From: Alicycliphilus sp.
GTDB taxonomy: Bacteria; Pseudomonadota; Gammaproteobacteria; Burkholderiales; Burkholderiaceae_C
Reading direction: 5' to 3'
NCBI GenBank assembly: GCA_018054745.1
Contig: JAGPIX010000007.1
Span: 1-39,608 of the forward strand
DNA: 39,608 nt
Below the pieces are notes generated by a model, which saw nothing but the letters and a program-made list of their open reading frames with translations, did no database searches and was not told the DNA's origin. The translations under genes were made by a program, and so were the position numbers. Shown here piece by piece: positions 30,857-38,965 of the stretch (its first letter is position 1; every line of letters begins with the position of its first letter).

Positions 30857-31842
30857 CCGAGCAGGCGCGCCAGGGTCAGCAGCGCCAGCAGCAGCATCCA
30901 CACCACGACCGAGCGCCACACCAGGCCCACCACGCTGCGCAGGTGGCCCACCTCCGGCTCGCGGCCCGGCGTGCTGCTGCTGTCCGCCATGTCGGCCCCG
31001 GCCTCAAAATCGGCGGCAAGCTCGGCGCCGGCGCGGCTGCGCAGCGCCTCTCCCCCTAAGCGCACGTTGATGGCGCCGGCCGTGGCGGCCAGCACCACGC
31101 CATCGTTGTCGTTGGGAAAGCGCTGGGCATGAAATCGCCAGCCGTCGATGGCCTCCTCGAAACTGCCCACCACGGCAAAGCTCATCGCCGTCAGGCGCGC
31201 CGGCAGCCAGTCGATGACCATCCAGGCCTGCTCCGCCGCGCGTTGCAGTGACTCACTGGGCGGATGGGCCGTGACCACGCGCGACCCTCGCCCCCAGTAG
31301 CGCGCCACAAATTCGGCCAGCCGGTACAACACCGCACCGGTCGGCCCCAGGCCCAGCGCCGCGAACACCGAGTACCACGCCAGCACGCCAAACACATGGC
31401 GGTGCGCCGCAATCACCGAATACTCGATCACATGGCGCACGATCTCGCTGCGCGGCAGCTCGCTGGCATCCACCTGCTTCCAGCGTGCGAGCAGCGCGCG
31501 TGCCTCGGCGGCGTCGCCATCCTCCAGAGCATCACGTATGGCCGTGAAGTGATGACTGAACTGGCGAAAACCCAGCGTGAGGTAGAGCACGGCCACGCTC
31601 CACAGCAGCGCCAGCGGCCAGCCCAGCCAATGCAGCAGCGCCCAATGCACGGCCAGCACAAACGCCGGCGGCACGAGTACGGCCAGGCTCCAGGCCACCC
31701 AGCCATGCCGGGACTGTCCGGCATCAAAACTGCGGCATACCGACAGGGCCCAGGCGCGCAGGCCGGCGTGGATGGGGTTGCTGCGGGCCAGCGGCCGCGC
31801 CTGCTCGATCAGCAAGGCGAACAGGATGGCAAAGAAACTCAT
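30853..31842 (-). CDS. CobD/CbiB-like integral membrane protein (diverged)
   Basis: This 329-residue protein has membrane segments near 1-12, 45-85, 135-165 and at the C-terminus. It resembles CobD/CbiB, which amidates adenosylcobyric acid: it keeps RFPNDNDGVVLAATAGAINVR, the counterpart of the SPNAG...AGALGVRLGG motif, and the GAVLYRLAE stretch. However, the central ESVAEN-DG motif is replaced by IEYSVIAAHRHVFGV, so key polar residues are missing. Activity in B12 synthesis is therefore doubtful, and no other corrinoid pathway gene is nearby. A role in envelope or regulatory functions like AmpE is an alternative. The frame is open further upstream, but ATG 31842 starts the conserved SFFAILFALLIEQ. 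Confidence 0.75.
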   Translation of the reverse strand: MSFFAILFALLIEQARPLARSNPIHAGLRAWALSVCRSFDAGQSRHGWVAWSLAVLVPPAFVLAVHWALLHWLGWPLALLWSVAVLYLTLGFRQFSHHFTAIRDALEDGDAAEARALLARWKQVDASELPRSEIVRHVIEYSVIAAHRHVFGVLAWYSVFAALGLGPTGAVLYRLAEFVARYWGRGSRVVTAHPPSESLQRAAEQAWMVIDWLPARLTAMSFAVVGSFEEAIDGWRFHAQRFPNDNDGVVLAATAGAINVRLGGEALRSRAGAELAADFEAGADMADSSSTPGREPEVGHLRSVVGLVWRSVVVWMLLLALLTLARLLG

Positions 31843-31888
31843 GGCGGCAATGATAGCGGCGCCGCCCGGCAGGCCGCCGCGCCTGCAG

Positions 31889-32614
31889 TCACGCCAGCAT
31901 GAAGCGGTAGAAGTTGCGCAGCATGGCCGCCGTGGCGCCCCAGATGTAGCGCTGGCGCGCACCGTCCTGGTAGGGCATGGCAAACCACTCACGGCGCAGG
32001 CCCTGCCACTCCAGCGCATGGCGTTCGTGGTGCGCCGGATTGAGCAGGAAGTCGAGCGGCACCTCGAATACGTCGGCCACCTCGTCCGGGTTGGGCGCCA
32101 GCACAAAATCCGGCCGTACCAGGGCCACGACGGGCGTGACGATGAAGGAGCTGCCAGTCACATAGATCGGCAGCTGGCCCAACACCTCCACGCTGCCCGC
32201 CTCCAGCCCCACTTCCTCATGCGTCTCGCGCAGGGCTGTGGCGGCGGCATCCAGATCCTCGGGGTCGCTGCGCCCGCCAGGAAAGGCCACCTGCCCCTTG
32301 TGCGTGGACAGGTGGGCCGTGCGTTCGGTGAGCAGCACCGTGGGCCGCTCACGCTGCACGATGGGCACCAACACCGCCGCCTCGGCCGGTGGGCGCTGCA
32401 CGAACTTCTTCTCGCGCACGATCTCCGGCGTCCACAGTGGCGGCGTGGCAAAGCGCCGGCGCAATGCATCGGGGGTCTGCGCCGCCGCTGGGACCGCCGG
32501 CAAATGGCCGTCCACACCCACCAGCGGCACGGTACGTGGGTCAAAGTCGGGCAGCGACGACAGCGAGGAAATCACCGTCGCCGCATCAGAGCCAATGGGG
32601 CGAAATGAGCTCAC
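31889..32614 (-). CDS. Nudix hydrolase, CoA pyrophosphatase-like (NudL type)
   Basis: This 241-residue cytosolic protein has a complete Nudix box starting at GGRSDPEDLDAAATALRE and ending THEEVGLEAG. The preceding STHKGQVAFPGG is the NudL/CoAse signature, so CoA or its derivatives are the likely substrate, cleaved to 4'-phosphopantetheine and 3',5'-ADP. An N-terminal ~80 residues precede the domain and are longer than in E. coli NudL. It follows the rplS terminator by about 20 bases and precedes the CobD/CbiB-like gene by 46 bases, so the two are probably cotranscribed. Confidence 0.9.
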   Translation of the reverse strand: MSSFRPIGSDAATVISSLSSLPDFDPRTVPLVGVDGHLPAVPAAAQTPDALRRRFATPPLWTPEIVREKKFVQRPPAEAAVLVPIVQRERPTVLLTERTAHLSTHKGQVAFPGGRSDPEDLDAAATALRETHEEVGLEAGSVEVLGQLPIYVTGSSFIVTPVVALVRPDFVLAPNPDEVADVFEVPLDFLLNPAHHERHALEWQGLRREWFAMPYQDGARQRYIWGATAAMLRNFYRFMLA

Positions 32615-32632
32615 AAAACAGCACCAGGAATG

Positions 32633-32669
32633 AAAAAACCGCTACAGGCCTGCGCACTGTAGCGGTTTT
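32633..32669 (-). terminator. Rho-independent terminator of rplS
   Basis: The perfect 13-base arms AAAACCGCTACAG (32635-32647) and CTGTAGCGGTTTT (32657-32669) form the stem. On the minus strand it ends in T6. It lies 27 bases after the rplS stop. Confidence 0.9.
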
Positions 32670-32695
32670 GCAGCTTGAGGCTTGCGCCGCGTGAA

Positions 32696-33079
32696 TTACG
32701 CGGCGGTTGCGGCCACCTTGACGCGGGAGGGCAGCTTTTCCTTGATGCGTGCCGACTTGCCGCTGCGCTGGCGCAGGTAGTACAGCTTGGCGCGGCGCAC
32801 GTCGCCACGGCGCTTGACTTCGATGCCGGCGATCAGCGGGCTGTAGGTCTGGAACGTGCGCTCCACGCCTTCGCCGCTGGAGATTTTGCGCACGGTGAAG
32901 CCGCTGTTCAGCCCACGGTTGCGCTTGGCGATCACCACGCCTTCGTAGGCCTGCACGCGCTTGCGGCTGCCTTCGACCACGTTCACGCTGACGATGACGG
33001 TGTCGCCAGGAGCGAATGCGGGAATGGTCTTGTTCAAGCGGGCGATTTCTTCCTGCTCGAGGATCTGGATCAGATTCAT
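32696..33079 (-). CDS. rplS: 50S ribosomal protein L19
   Basis: This 127-residue ribosomal protein lies at the 30S-50S interface. Family stretches include [39 protein letters not shown] and [25 protein letters not shown] 33079 ([12 protein letters not shown]) is chosen over the 21-base longer frame because it gives the conserved N-terminus. It is the last gene of the rpsP-rimM-trmD-rplS group. A good -10 hexamer sits at the trmD stop, so it may also have its own promoter. Confidence 0.97.
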   Translation of the reverse strand: MNLIQILEQEEIARLNKTIPAFAPGDTVIVSVNVVEGSRKRVQAYEGVVIAKRNRGLNSGFTVRKISSGEGVERTFQTYSPLIAGIEVKRRGDVRRAKLYYLRQRSGKSARIKEKLPSRVKVAATAA

Positions 33080-33208
33080 GGTTTGGTTTCCAACGATCAT
33101 GGACGCGCCAGGATTGGCTGCGGCGCCCCTATTGGCGCCTTGTGGCTATTCGGCTGATCATGCTGCGCATGTGCCCATAGCGGCCGGCCAGAGGATCGAG
33201 AACCTGCG

Positions 33209-33214
33209 ATTATA
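33209..33214 (-). promoter_or_regulatory. Perfect -10 hexamer upstream of rplS
   Basis: TATAAT on the minus strand lies 130 bases before the rplS start and includes the trmD stop TAA. The -35 is weak (GGCAGT region). The following leader contains a hairpin GGCGCC-CCTATT-GGCGCC (33121-33138). Confidence 0.45.
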
Positions 33215-33965
33215 GTGGGTTTTGCGCTAGCACTGCCTCATCTGCGCGCGTGAGCAACCCACGCTCGCGCGCCGCCTGGAGCAGGTCGGGTCGATGGCGC
33301 GCCGTGGTCACGAGGCGCTGATCGCGACGCCAGCGCTCGATCTGCGCATGGTGGCCCGACAGCAGCGGAGCCGGCACGCCGCGGCCCTGCCATTGCTCGG
33401 GCCGGGTGTAGTGAGGGCAGTCCAGCAGGCCATCCAGGGCCGGGTTGAAGCTATCGAGCTGGTGACTGCCCTCGTCGTGCAGCACACCCGGCTGCAGGCG
33501 CGCCACGGCATCCAGCAGGGCCATGGCCGCGATCTCGCCGCCCGAGAGCACAAAGTCGCCCAGGCTGATCTGCATGTCCACATGGGCGTCGATGAAGCGC
33601 TGGTCCACACCCTCATAGCGGCCGCAGAGCAGCACCGCACCCGCCCCCGCCGACCAATCCTGCACCGCCGCGTGATCCAGCCTGCGGCCTATGGGCGAGA
33701 ACAGCACCAGCGGCGCCGCCTGCGCTTCTGCACGATCGGCGCGGATGGCGGCCAGACAGCGCGCCAGCGGTTCGGCCATCATCACCATGCCGGGGCCGCC
33801 GCCAAACGGGCGGTCATCGACGCGGCGGTAGTTACCCACGGCATGGTCGCGCAGGCTCCACAGCCGCACCTGCACCTGGCCCGTGGCGTAGGCACGCCGC
33901 GTCACGCCGCTGGCCAGAAAGGGCTCGAACAGCTCGGGGAACAGGGTGATGACGTCAAAGCGCAT
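33210..33965 (-). CDS. trmD: tRNA (guanine37-N1)-methyltransferase
   Basis: This 251-residue SPOUT-class enzyme methylates G37 of tRNAs reading CNN codons and so prevents frameshifting. The trefoil-knot SAM site is visible as LLCGRYEGVDQRFID and ISLGDFVLSGGEIAAMALLDA; GGGPGMVMMAEPL is the conserved loop. ATG 33965 begins MRFDVITLFPELF, the standard N-terminus. It starts seven bases after the rimM stop. Length and motifs are normal. Confidence 0.97.
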   Translation of the reverse strand: MRFDVITLFPELFEPFLASGVTRRAYATGQVQVRLWSLRDHAVGNYRRVDDRPFGGGPGMVMMAEPLARCLAAIRADRAEAQAAPLVLFSPIGRRLDHAAVQDWSAGAGAVLLCGRYEGVDQRFIDAHVDMQISLGDFVLSGGEIAAMALLDAVARLQPGVLHDEGSHQLDSFNPALDGLLDCPHYTRPEQWQGRGVPAPLLSGHHAQIERWRRDQRLVTTARHRPDLLQAARERGLLTRADEAVLAQNPL

Positions 33966-33972
33966 GGGGGCT

Positions 33973-34575
33973 TCAGTAGTCAGGTTGCCAGTCCACCGTG
34001 ATGCAGCACCCGGCCAGATCCACCTTGTCCACAAAGGCCGAAACGAAGGGGATCATGCGCTCCTGCGCCTTGCCCTCATGCTCGTAGCCCAGCACCAGCG
34101 TGGTCTGCGGTCCGGTGGGCAGCAGATCACGCACGGTGCCCAGCGGCACGCCCTCGCGGTTCACCACGGCCAGGCCGATCAGGTCGACCCAGTAGTACTC
34201 GTCATCGCCGGCCGCAGGAAAACTCGCACGTGGCACAAAGATGCGCGCGCCGCGCAGCGCCTCGGCGCCGTCGCGGTCGTCCACGCCCTGCGCCCAGGCC
34301 ACGATGGTGTCGGAATGCGTGCGTGCCTGGCGTATCGGGAGCAACACGGTGCCGGCAAAGAAGCTCTTGGCGCCCCGTTCGGCGGGCTGCAAAAACCAGG
34401 CCCTGGAGGCCAGCAAGGCCTCGGGGTCGCTGCTGTAGGGCAAGACCTTGAACCAGCCCTTCACGCCCCAGGCATCGGTGATGCGGCCGACCTCCACCGC
34501 GTCAGGGGGCAGTTCACTGGCTTCCAGAATGGGGGGCTGAGGCATGGCGGCGGCAGGGCGAAAAGAATCGTGCAT
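33973..34575 (-). CDS. rimM: Ribosome maturation factor RimM
   Basis: This 200-residue factor for 16S rRNA processing and 30S maturation has two domains. The N-terminal RimM barrel starts at EVGRITDAWGVKGWFKV, and the C-terminal PRC barrel has DDEYYWVDLIGLAVVN and ends with LAGCCITVDWQPDY. The start is uncertain: ATG 34575 stands directly after the T-run of a terminator-like hairpin and has no Shine-Dalgarno sequence. ATG 34545, ten codons later, also lacks one. It sits between rpsP and trmD as usual. Confidence 0.94.
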   Translation of the reverse strand: MHDSFRPAAAMPQPPILEASELPPDAVEVGRITDAWGVKGWFKVLPYSSDPEALLASRAWFLQPAERGAKSFFAGTVLLPIRQARTHSDTIVAWAQGVDDRDGAEALRGARIFVPRASFPAAGDDEYYWVDLIGLAVVNREGVPLGTVRDLLPTGPQTTLVLGYEHEGKAQERMIPFVSAFVDKVDLAGCCITVDWQPDY

Positions 34576-34576
34576 G

Positions 34577-34617
34577 AAAAAAGGCGGGGCCCGTCAGCTG
34601 TACCAACGGGGCCCGCC
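34577..34617 (-). terminator. Terminator-like hairpin between rpsP and rimM
   Basis: CGGGGCCCGCC (34607-34617) and GGCGGGGCCCG (34583-34593) pair over 11 positions with one G-G mismatch. On the minus strand T6 (34582-34577) follows, one base before the rimM ATG. It should reduce transcription of rimM-trmD relative to rpsP. Confidence 0.7.
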
Positions 34618-34638
34618 CTTTTCGGGACTGTGAACCGA

Positions 34639-34890
34639 TCAGGCGACCTGCTTGGCGGCTTGCTTGATCAGGCGATCCACGGTGGGGGAGGCTTGCGCGC
34701 CCACACCCTTCCAGTACGTCAGGCGATCCTGGGCGATGCGCAGGGTCTCTTCGCCGCCCTTGGCGGAAGGGTTGTAGAAGCCCAGACGCTCGATGAAGCG
34801 GCCGTCACGGCGCACGCGCTTGTCGGCAACGACGATGTTGAAAAACGGACGGCCCTTGGAGCCGCCGCGGGAGAGTCGAATCACGACCAT
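34639..34890 (-). CDS. rpsP: 30S ribosomal protein S16
   Basis: This 83-residue protein of the 30S body begins [21 protein letters not shown] and contains [19 protein letters not shown], both standard. ATG 34890 has AAGGA upstream; the longer open frame above it is not coding. It is the first gene of the rpsP-rimM-trmD-rplS group, with a TATAAT hexamer about 100 bases upstream. A terminator-like hairpin follows its stop. Confidence 0.97.
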   Translation of the reverse strand: MVVIRLSRGGSKGRPFFNIVVADKRVRRDGRFIERLGFYNPSAKGGEETLRIAQDRLTYWKGVGAQASPTVDRLIKQAAKQVA

Positions 34891-34992
34891 AATGAATCCT
34901 TCGGGTGGACGCAGCGGTTGCTGCATGAGTTTTTGCGGCGTTTGAGACACGCGACTTGGCCACCCGGCCAGCGACACGCAGCAAAGCCGGCA

Positions 34993-34998
34993 ATTATA
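34993..34998 (-). promoter_or_regulatory. -10 hexamer of the rpsP operon
   Basis: TATAAT on the minus strand lies ~100 bases before rpsP in the gap to the divergent acetyltransferase gene. No strong -35 was recognised. Confidence 0.45.
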
Positions 34999-35013
34999 GC
35001 CCCATCCACGCAA

Positions 35014-35535
35014 ATGCCCACCATACGCGCCAGCATTGACGGCGACATCGCCGCCATCACCGCCATCTACGCCCACCATGTGCTGCACGGCACGGGCACC
35101 TTCGAGGTCGACCCGCCCAGCAGCCAGGACATGGCGGCGCGCCGCGCCGAGGTGCTGGCCAGGGGCCTGCCCCATCTGGTGGCCGAGGAAGGAGGTCAGG
35201 TACTGGGCTTTGCCTACTGCAACTGGTTCAAGCCGCGCCCCGCCTATCGCTATTCGGCCGAGGACTCGGTCTACGTGGCCGATGCAGCCCGGGGGCTCGG
35301 CGTGGGCCGGTTGCTCCTCGACGCCCTGGCCGAGCAGGCGCAGGCCGCAGGGATGCGCAAGCTGCTGGCCGTGATCGGCGATTCGGCCAACGCCGGCTCC
35401 ATCGCCCTGCACCGCGCTGCCGGATTCACCGAGGTCGGCGTGATGCGCTCCGTGGGCTGGAAGTTTGGCGCCTGGCGCGACATCGTGCTCATGGAAAAGC
35501 CCCTGGGCGCAGGCGACAGCAGCGCTCCCGAATAA
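35014..35535 (+). CDS. GNAT acetyltransferase, phosphinothricin N-acetyltransferase-like
   Basis: This 173-residue GNAT enzyme has the fold in order: [20 protein letters not shown], the central strand with [24 protein letters not shown], the acetyl-CoA loop [13 protein letters not shown], and the C-terminal [16 protein letters not shown] with WRDIVLMEK. This pattern is that of the PAT/methionine sulfoximine acetyltransferase family. Many such proteins acetylate methionine derivatives or other amino acids rather than the herbicide. The frame is open far upstream over rimM and trmD, but ATG 35014 starts the conserved domain. The TM2 gene follows after 22 bases, probably in one transcript. Confidence 0.9.
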   Translation: MPTIRASIDGDIAAITAIYAHHVLHGTGTFEVDPPSSQDMAARRAEVLARGLPHLVAEEGGQVLGFAYCNWFKPRPAYRYSAEDSVYVADAARGLGVGRLLLDALAEQAQAAGMRKLLAVIGDSANAGSIALHRAAGFTEVGVMRSVGWKFGAWRDIVLMEKPLGAGDSSAPE

Positions 35536-35557
35536 CGCCACAACCATCACCCCACCC

Positions 35558-36004
35558 ATGAAGAACAAGACCCTCGCCACCTGGCTCGCCTTCCTCGGGG
35601 GGCCGCTGGGGCTGCACCGCTTCTACCTGTTTGGCTTTGGCGACATGCTCGGCTGGCTGCTGCCGGTGCCGACGGCGCTGGGGGTGTACGGCCTACAGCG
35701 CGTGCAGCAATGGGGTCAGGACGATCAGCTGAGCTGGCTGTTGATCCCGCTGCTGGGTTTCACGATCGCCGGCTGCGCGCTGTGCGCCATCGTCTACGGG
35801 TTGATGGCCCCGGAAAAATGGAATGCCCGCTTCAACCAGACCGCCGCGGCCGACGCCGCGCCTGGGCGCACCAACTGGTTCACGGTGTTTGCCGTGGCGC
35901 TATCGCTGCTGGTGGGCACTGCCGTGCTGATGGCCAGCATTGCCTTCAGCCTGCAGCGCTACTACGAATACCAGATCGAGGAAGCACGCAAGATTTCTCA
36001 GTGA
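35558..36004 (+). CDS. TM2 domain membrane protein
   Basis: This 148-residue protein has a TM2 domain at the N-terminus ([31 protein letters not shown]). It has a further segment around [24 protein letters not shown] and a fourth near [23 protein letters not shown]. The GLHRFYLF motif is the domain hallmark. TM2 proteins have no settled function in bacteria. ATG 35558 is chosen because the upstream in-frame residues overlap the acetyltransferase gene and are not conserved. It converges with pit; the interspersed repeat occupies the whole spacer. Confidence 0.85.
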   Translation: MKNKTLATWLAFLGGPLGLHRFYLFGFGDMLGWLLPVPTALGVYGLQRVQQWGQDDQLSWLLIPLLGFTIAGCALCAIVYGLMAPEKWNARFNQTAAADAAPGRTNWFTVFAVALSLLVGTAVLMASIAFSLQRYYEYQIEEARKISQ

Positions 36005-36008
36005 AAAT

Positions 36009-36063
36009 GGCCGATAGCGCCCATCCATCAAGCGCCAATGGCTATTATTTTAATAGTGATCAA
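36009..36063 (-). repeat. Interspersed AT-rich repeat, copy 6
   Basis: On the minus strand it reads TTGATCACTATTAAAATA, ATAGCCATTGGCGCTTGATG, GATGGGCGCTATCGGCC. It fills the gap between the TM2 and pit stops and its TTGATC edge provides the pit stop codon. Confidence 0.75.
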
Positions 36064-37070
36064 TACAGCTGCAGGCTGATCCAGTAGGCAATTGCGGCGA
36101 CGAAGGCGCTGGCCGGGATGGTCAGAATCCAGGCCCAGACGATGTTGCCCGCCACACCCCAGCGCACGGCGCTGGCGCGCTGGGTGGAGCCCACGCCGAC
36201 GATGGCGCCGGTGATGGTGTGGGTGGTGGACACGGGCACGCCCAGGGCGGTGGCAAAGAACAGCGTCAGCGCCCCGCCCGACTCGGCACAAAAGCCGCCC
36301 ACGGGCTTGAGCTTGGTGATCTTCTGCCCCATGGTTTTGACGATGCGCCAGCCGCCAAACATGGTGCCCAGGCCGATGGCCGCGTAGCACGAGACGATGA
36401 CCCAGGTGGGCGGCGCGCTGTCAGCAGCCGAGGCATAGCCGGTGGCGATGAGCAGCAGCCAGATGATGCCAATGGTTTTCTGCGCGTCGTTGCCACCATG
36501 GCCCAGGCTGTAGGCGCCGGCCGACACCAGCTGCAGGCGGCGGAACCATTTGTCCACCTTGATCGGTCGCGTGCGCCTGAATACCCAGGCCACCAGCACC
36601 ATCATGGCCGAGCCCAGCACCATGCCCAGCAGCGGGGAGATGAAGATGAAGGCCACGGTCTTGATGATGCCACTGGCCATCAGCGCACCCGAGCCCGACT
36701 TGGCCACCACCGCGCCGACGATGCCGCCAATCAGCGCATGCGAGGAGCTGCTGGGGATGCCGTAGTACCAGGTGATGACGTTCCAGGTGATGGCGCCCAC
36801 CAGGGCGCCAAAGATCACATGGGTGTCCACCACGCCCGGATCGGCAATGCCCTTGCCGATGGTGGCGGCCACGCTGAGGTGGAACACGAAGATCGCCACA
36901 AAGTTGAAAAAGGCCGCAAAGACAACGGCCTGCGTGGGTTTGAGCACACCCGTGGAAACCACGGTGGCAATCGAGTTGGCCGCGTCATGAAACCCGTTCA
37001 TGAAGTCGAACAGAATGGCAAGCGCCACCAGCACGACCACGACCCATAGGGCGGTTTGTACCGTATCCAT
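36060..37070 (-). CDS. pit: Low-affinity inorganic phosphate transporter, Pit family
   Basis: This 336-residue inner-membrane protein has about ten membrane segments. Both internal PD001131-like signatures are visible, DFMNGFHDAANSIATVVSTG near the N-terminus and GGNDAQKTIGII in the middle. The late AESGGALTLFFATALGVPVSTTHTI is also standard. It moves metal-phosphate with protons. The gene follows the DUF47 gene by 25 bases, the usual pairing for Pit transporters. The stop codon lies in the interspersed repeat. No Pho box was found. Confidence 0.94.
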   Translation of the reverse strand: MDTVQTALWVVVVLVALAILFDFMNGFHDAANSIATVVSTGVLKPTQAVVFAAFFNFVAIFVFHLSVAATIGKGIADPGVVDTHVIFGALVGAITWNVITWYYGIPSSSSHALIGGIVGAVVAKSGSGALMASGIIKTVAFIFISPLLGMVLGSAMMVLVAWVFRRTRPIKVDKWFRRLQLVSAGAYSLGHGGNDAQKTIGIIWLLLIATGYASAADSAPPTWVIVSCYAAIGLGTMFGGWRIVKTMGQKITKLKPVGGFCAESGGALTLFFATALGVPVSTTHTITGAIVGVGSTQRASAVRWGVAGNIVWAWILTIPASAFVAAIAYWISLQLY

Positions 37071-37095
37071 GGTGTAGAAAAGCTTATGCCTGGGC

Positions 37096-37743
37096 TCAGG
37101 AGTTTTCGAGGATCACGCCCTCGATGAGGTTGGCCACGTCCTCGCACTTGTCGGTGATGGTTTCGAGCAGCTCGTAGATGGCCTTGAGCTTGATCAGCTC
37201 GCGCACATCGGTTTCCTCGCGGAACAGCTTGCTCATGGCGCTGCGCAGCACGCGGTCGGCGTCACCCTCCAGGCGATCGATCTCCTCGCAGGTCTTGAGC
37301 GCGGCCTCGGCCACGGCCGGATCGGCAATGCGCGACAGCATCTTCACGGCATCGCGCACGCGCTCGCAGCACTTGACGCTCAAGTCCGTCAGGCGTGAAA
37401 TTTCTTCGGTCATGTGGCGGATGTCATACAGCGCCATGGTCTCGGCCGAGTCCTGGATCAGGTCGGCCACATCGTCCATGGTGTTGATCAGTGAGTGAAT
37501 CTGCTCGCGATCGATGGGCGTGATGAACGTCTGGTGCAGCGTGCGATTGACCTCGTGGGTCACGCGGTCGGCAGCGCGTTCGGCGTTGTCCACGTCCTGG
37601 TTGTACTGGTCACGCAGATGGGTGTCACTGTAATTGGCCACCAGCTGCGAAAAAGCGCGCGCCGCTTCGACAATACGGTCGGCATGCTGGTTGAACATCT
37701 CGAAAAAATTGCCCTCGCGGGGCAACAGCTTTCCAAACAACAT
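37096..37743 (-). CDS. DUF47 family phosphate transport regulator (PhoU-like, Pit accessory)
   Basis: This 215-residue all-helical cytosolic protein of the PhoU-like DUF47 family begins MLFGKLLPREGNFFEMFNQH. HSLINTMDDVADLIQDSAE carries the acidic repeat thought to bind metal, and the C-terminus ends TDKCEDVANLIEGVILENS. These proteins regulate or stabilise adjacent Pit transporters. ATG 37743 has CAGGAG upstream and removes a 57-residue non-conserved extension. It is the first gene of the two-gene operon with pit. Confidence 0.93.
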   Translation of the reverse strand: MLFGKLLPREGNFFEMFNQHADRIVEAARAFSQLVANYSDTHLRDQYNQDVDNAERAADRVTHEVNRTLHQTFITPIDREQIHSLINTMDDVADLIQDSAETMALYDIRHMTEEISRLTDLSVKCCERVRDAVKMLSRIADPAVAEAALKTCEEIDRLEGDADRVLRSAMSKLFREETDVRELIKLKAIYELLETITDKCEDVANLIEGVILENS

Positions 37744-37973
37744 GTCGACTCCTGATCGAACCTTCGTGCGTAGTACGACGCAGAGTTGACCATCGTGTGA
37801 CAAAACTGCGAAAGGTGCGAGTTTAACCGCCGGCCCGCAGGCTCCCGGAATGCCAGGGCAAACCCTGATTGCTGTAGGATTTTTCTCACCCCGTGGCATC
37901 GCCCAGGCCCACAAGGCGCATCGGTGGCCGGCCGTAGATTGAAGTAAAAACCAATCGCCCCCCAGGAGGGGTC

Positions 37974-38555
37974 ATGCCATCCACGCTTCGTCAACTGCTC
38001 TGCGCCACCCTGCTCACGGGCCTTGCCGCTGCCGGCCTGGCGCAAGCGCCCATGCCCCAGGCTGCGGGCATGTATGGTGGCTATGTGGGACTGGGCGCTG
38101 GCGCCTCCAGGTATGACCTGCGCAGCGGCAGCGGCGGTTTCGACTTCGACGATGGCGGCAGCGCCATCAAGCTGTATGCCGGCGCGTTTTTCCACCCCAA
38201 CCTGGGGCTGGAGCTGGGCTACCTGGATCTGGGCAAGGCGCGCCGTATCGGCGGCAACAGCAGTGCACGCGGCCTGAACTTCAGCCTGGTGGGGCGCCTG
38301 CCCTTGGGCACGCAGCTGGATCTGCAGGGCAAGCTGGGCACCTTCTACGGCCGCACCGACACCCGGGGGGCAAGCGGCTATGGCGTGCAACTGGGCAAGG
38401 GAAGCGGCTTTGGCCTGTCTTACGGCGCAGGGCTGCGTTGGGCCTTCACGCCGCAATGGTCTGCCGTGCTGCAGTGGGAGCGCCAGCGCCTGCACTTTGC
38501 CGACCGCCTGTCGGACGTGGATGCGGCCACGCTGGGCCTGCAGTACAACTACTGA
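37974..38555 (+). CDS. Outer-membrane beta-barrel protein (OmpA/OmpW-like porin family)
   Basis: This 193-residue protein has a signal peptide (LLCATLLTGLAAAGLAQA). The rest is an eight-strand-like barrel with alternating aromatic and Gly residues, for example MYGGYVGLGAGASRYDL, GLELGYLDLGKARRI and LSYGAGLRWAFTPQW, ending in Tyr (LGLQYNY). It belongs to the broad outer-membrane beta-barrel group; porin, adhesin or structural roles are all possible. AGGAGGGG lies directly before ATG 37974. It stands alone, divergent from the DUF47-pit operon. Confidence 0.85.
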   Translation: MPSTLRQLLCATLLTGLAAAGLAQAPMPQAAGMYGGYVGLGAGASRYDLRSGSGGFDFDDGGSAIKLYAGAFFHPNLGLELGYLDLGKARRIGGNSSARGLNFSLVGRLPLGTQLDLQGKLGTFYGRTDTRGASGYGVQLGKGSGFGLSYGAGLRWAFTPQWSAVLQWERQRLHFADRLSDVDAATLGLQYNY

Positions 38556-38577
38556 CACGCCCCAAAGGACGGGCCGT

Positions 38578-38940
38578 TCAGGCGCTGCGAAAGATGAAAT
38601 ACACCGCGCCGACCAGGCACAAACCAGCCCAGAGATAGTCCCATTTGAGCGGCTCGTTCAGATAGAACACCGCGAAAGGGACGAACACGGTCAGCGTGAT
38701 GACCTCCTGCATGATCTTGAGCTGGCCCACGCTGAACTGTGCATGGCCGATGCGGTTGGCCGGCACCTGCAGCAGGTATTCGAACAGCGCGATGCCCCAA
38801 CTCACCAGGGCCGCCACGTACCACGGCGCCGTGGCCAGATTCTTCAGGTGCCCATACCAGGCAAGGGTCATGAAGACATTGCTTGCCACCAGCAGCAAGA
38901 TGGTCTGCAGCGGGATGGGCAGGGATTGCAGGACATGCAT
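38578..38940 (-). CDS. DUF486 small membrane protein (DMT superfamily)
   Basis: This 120-residue protein has four predicted membrane helices. It contains FMTLAWYGHLKNL and GIALFEYLLQVPANRIGHAQFSVGQLKIMQEVITL, hallmarks of DUF486, a small family in the drug/metabolite transporter superfamily. Substrate is unknown. ATG 38940 (MHVLQSLPIPLQ) is preferred to the longer frame from 38997, which runs into the interspersed repeat. It ends 22 bases from the convergent barrel protein gene. Confidence 0.88.
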   Translation of the reverse strand: MHVLQSLPIPLQTILLLVASNVFMTLAWYGHLKNLATAPWYVAALVSWGIALFEYLLQVPANRIGHAQFSVGQLKIMQEVITLTVFVPFAVFYLNEPLKWDYLWAGLCLVGAVYFIFRSA

Positions 38941-38965
38941 GGCGCAGTCAAAATCACTAGAAAAA

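Noticed and set aside
37744..37973. Pho box upstream of the DUF47-pit operon
   Set aside because: Only one TGTCAC-like half-site was found; no second half at 11-base spacing.
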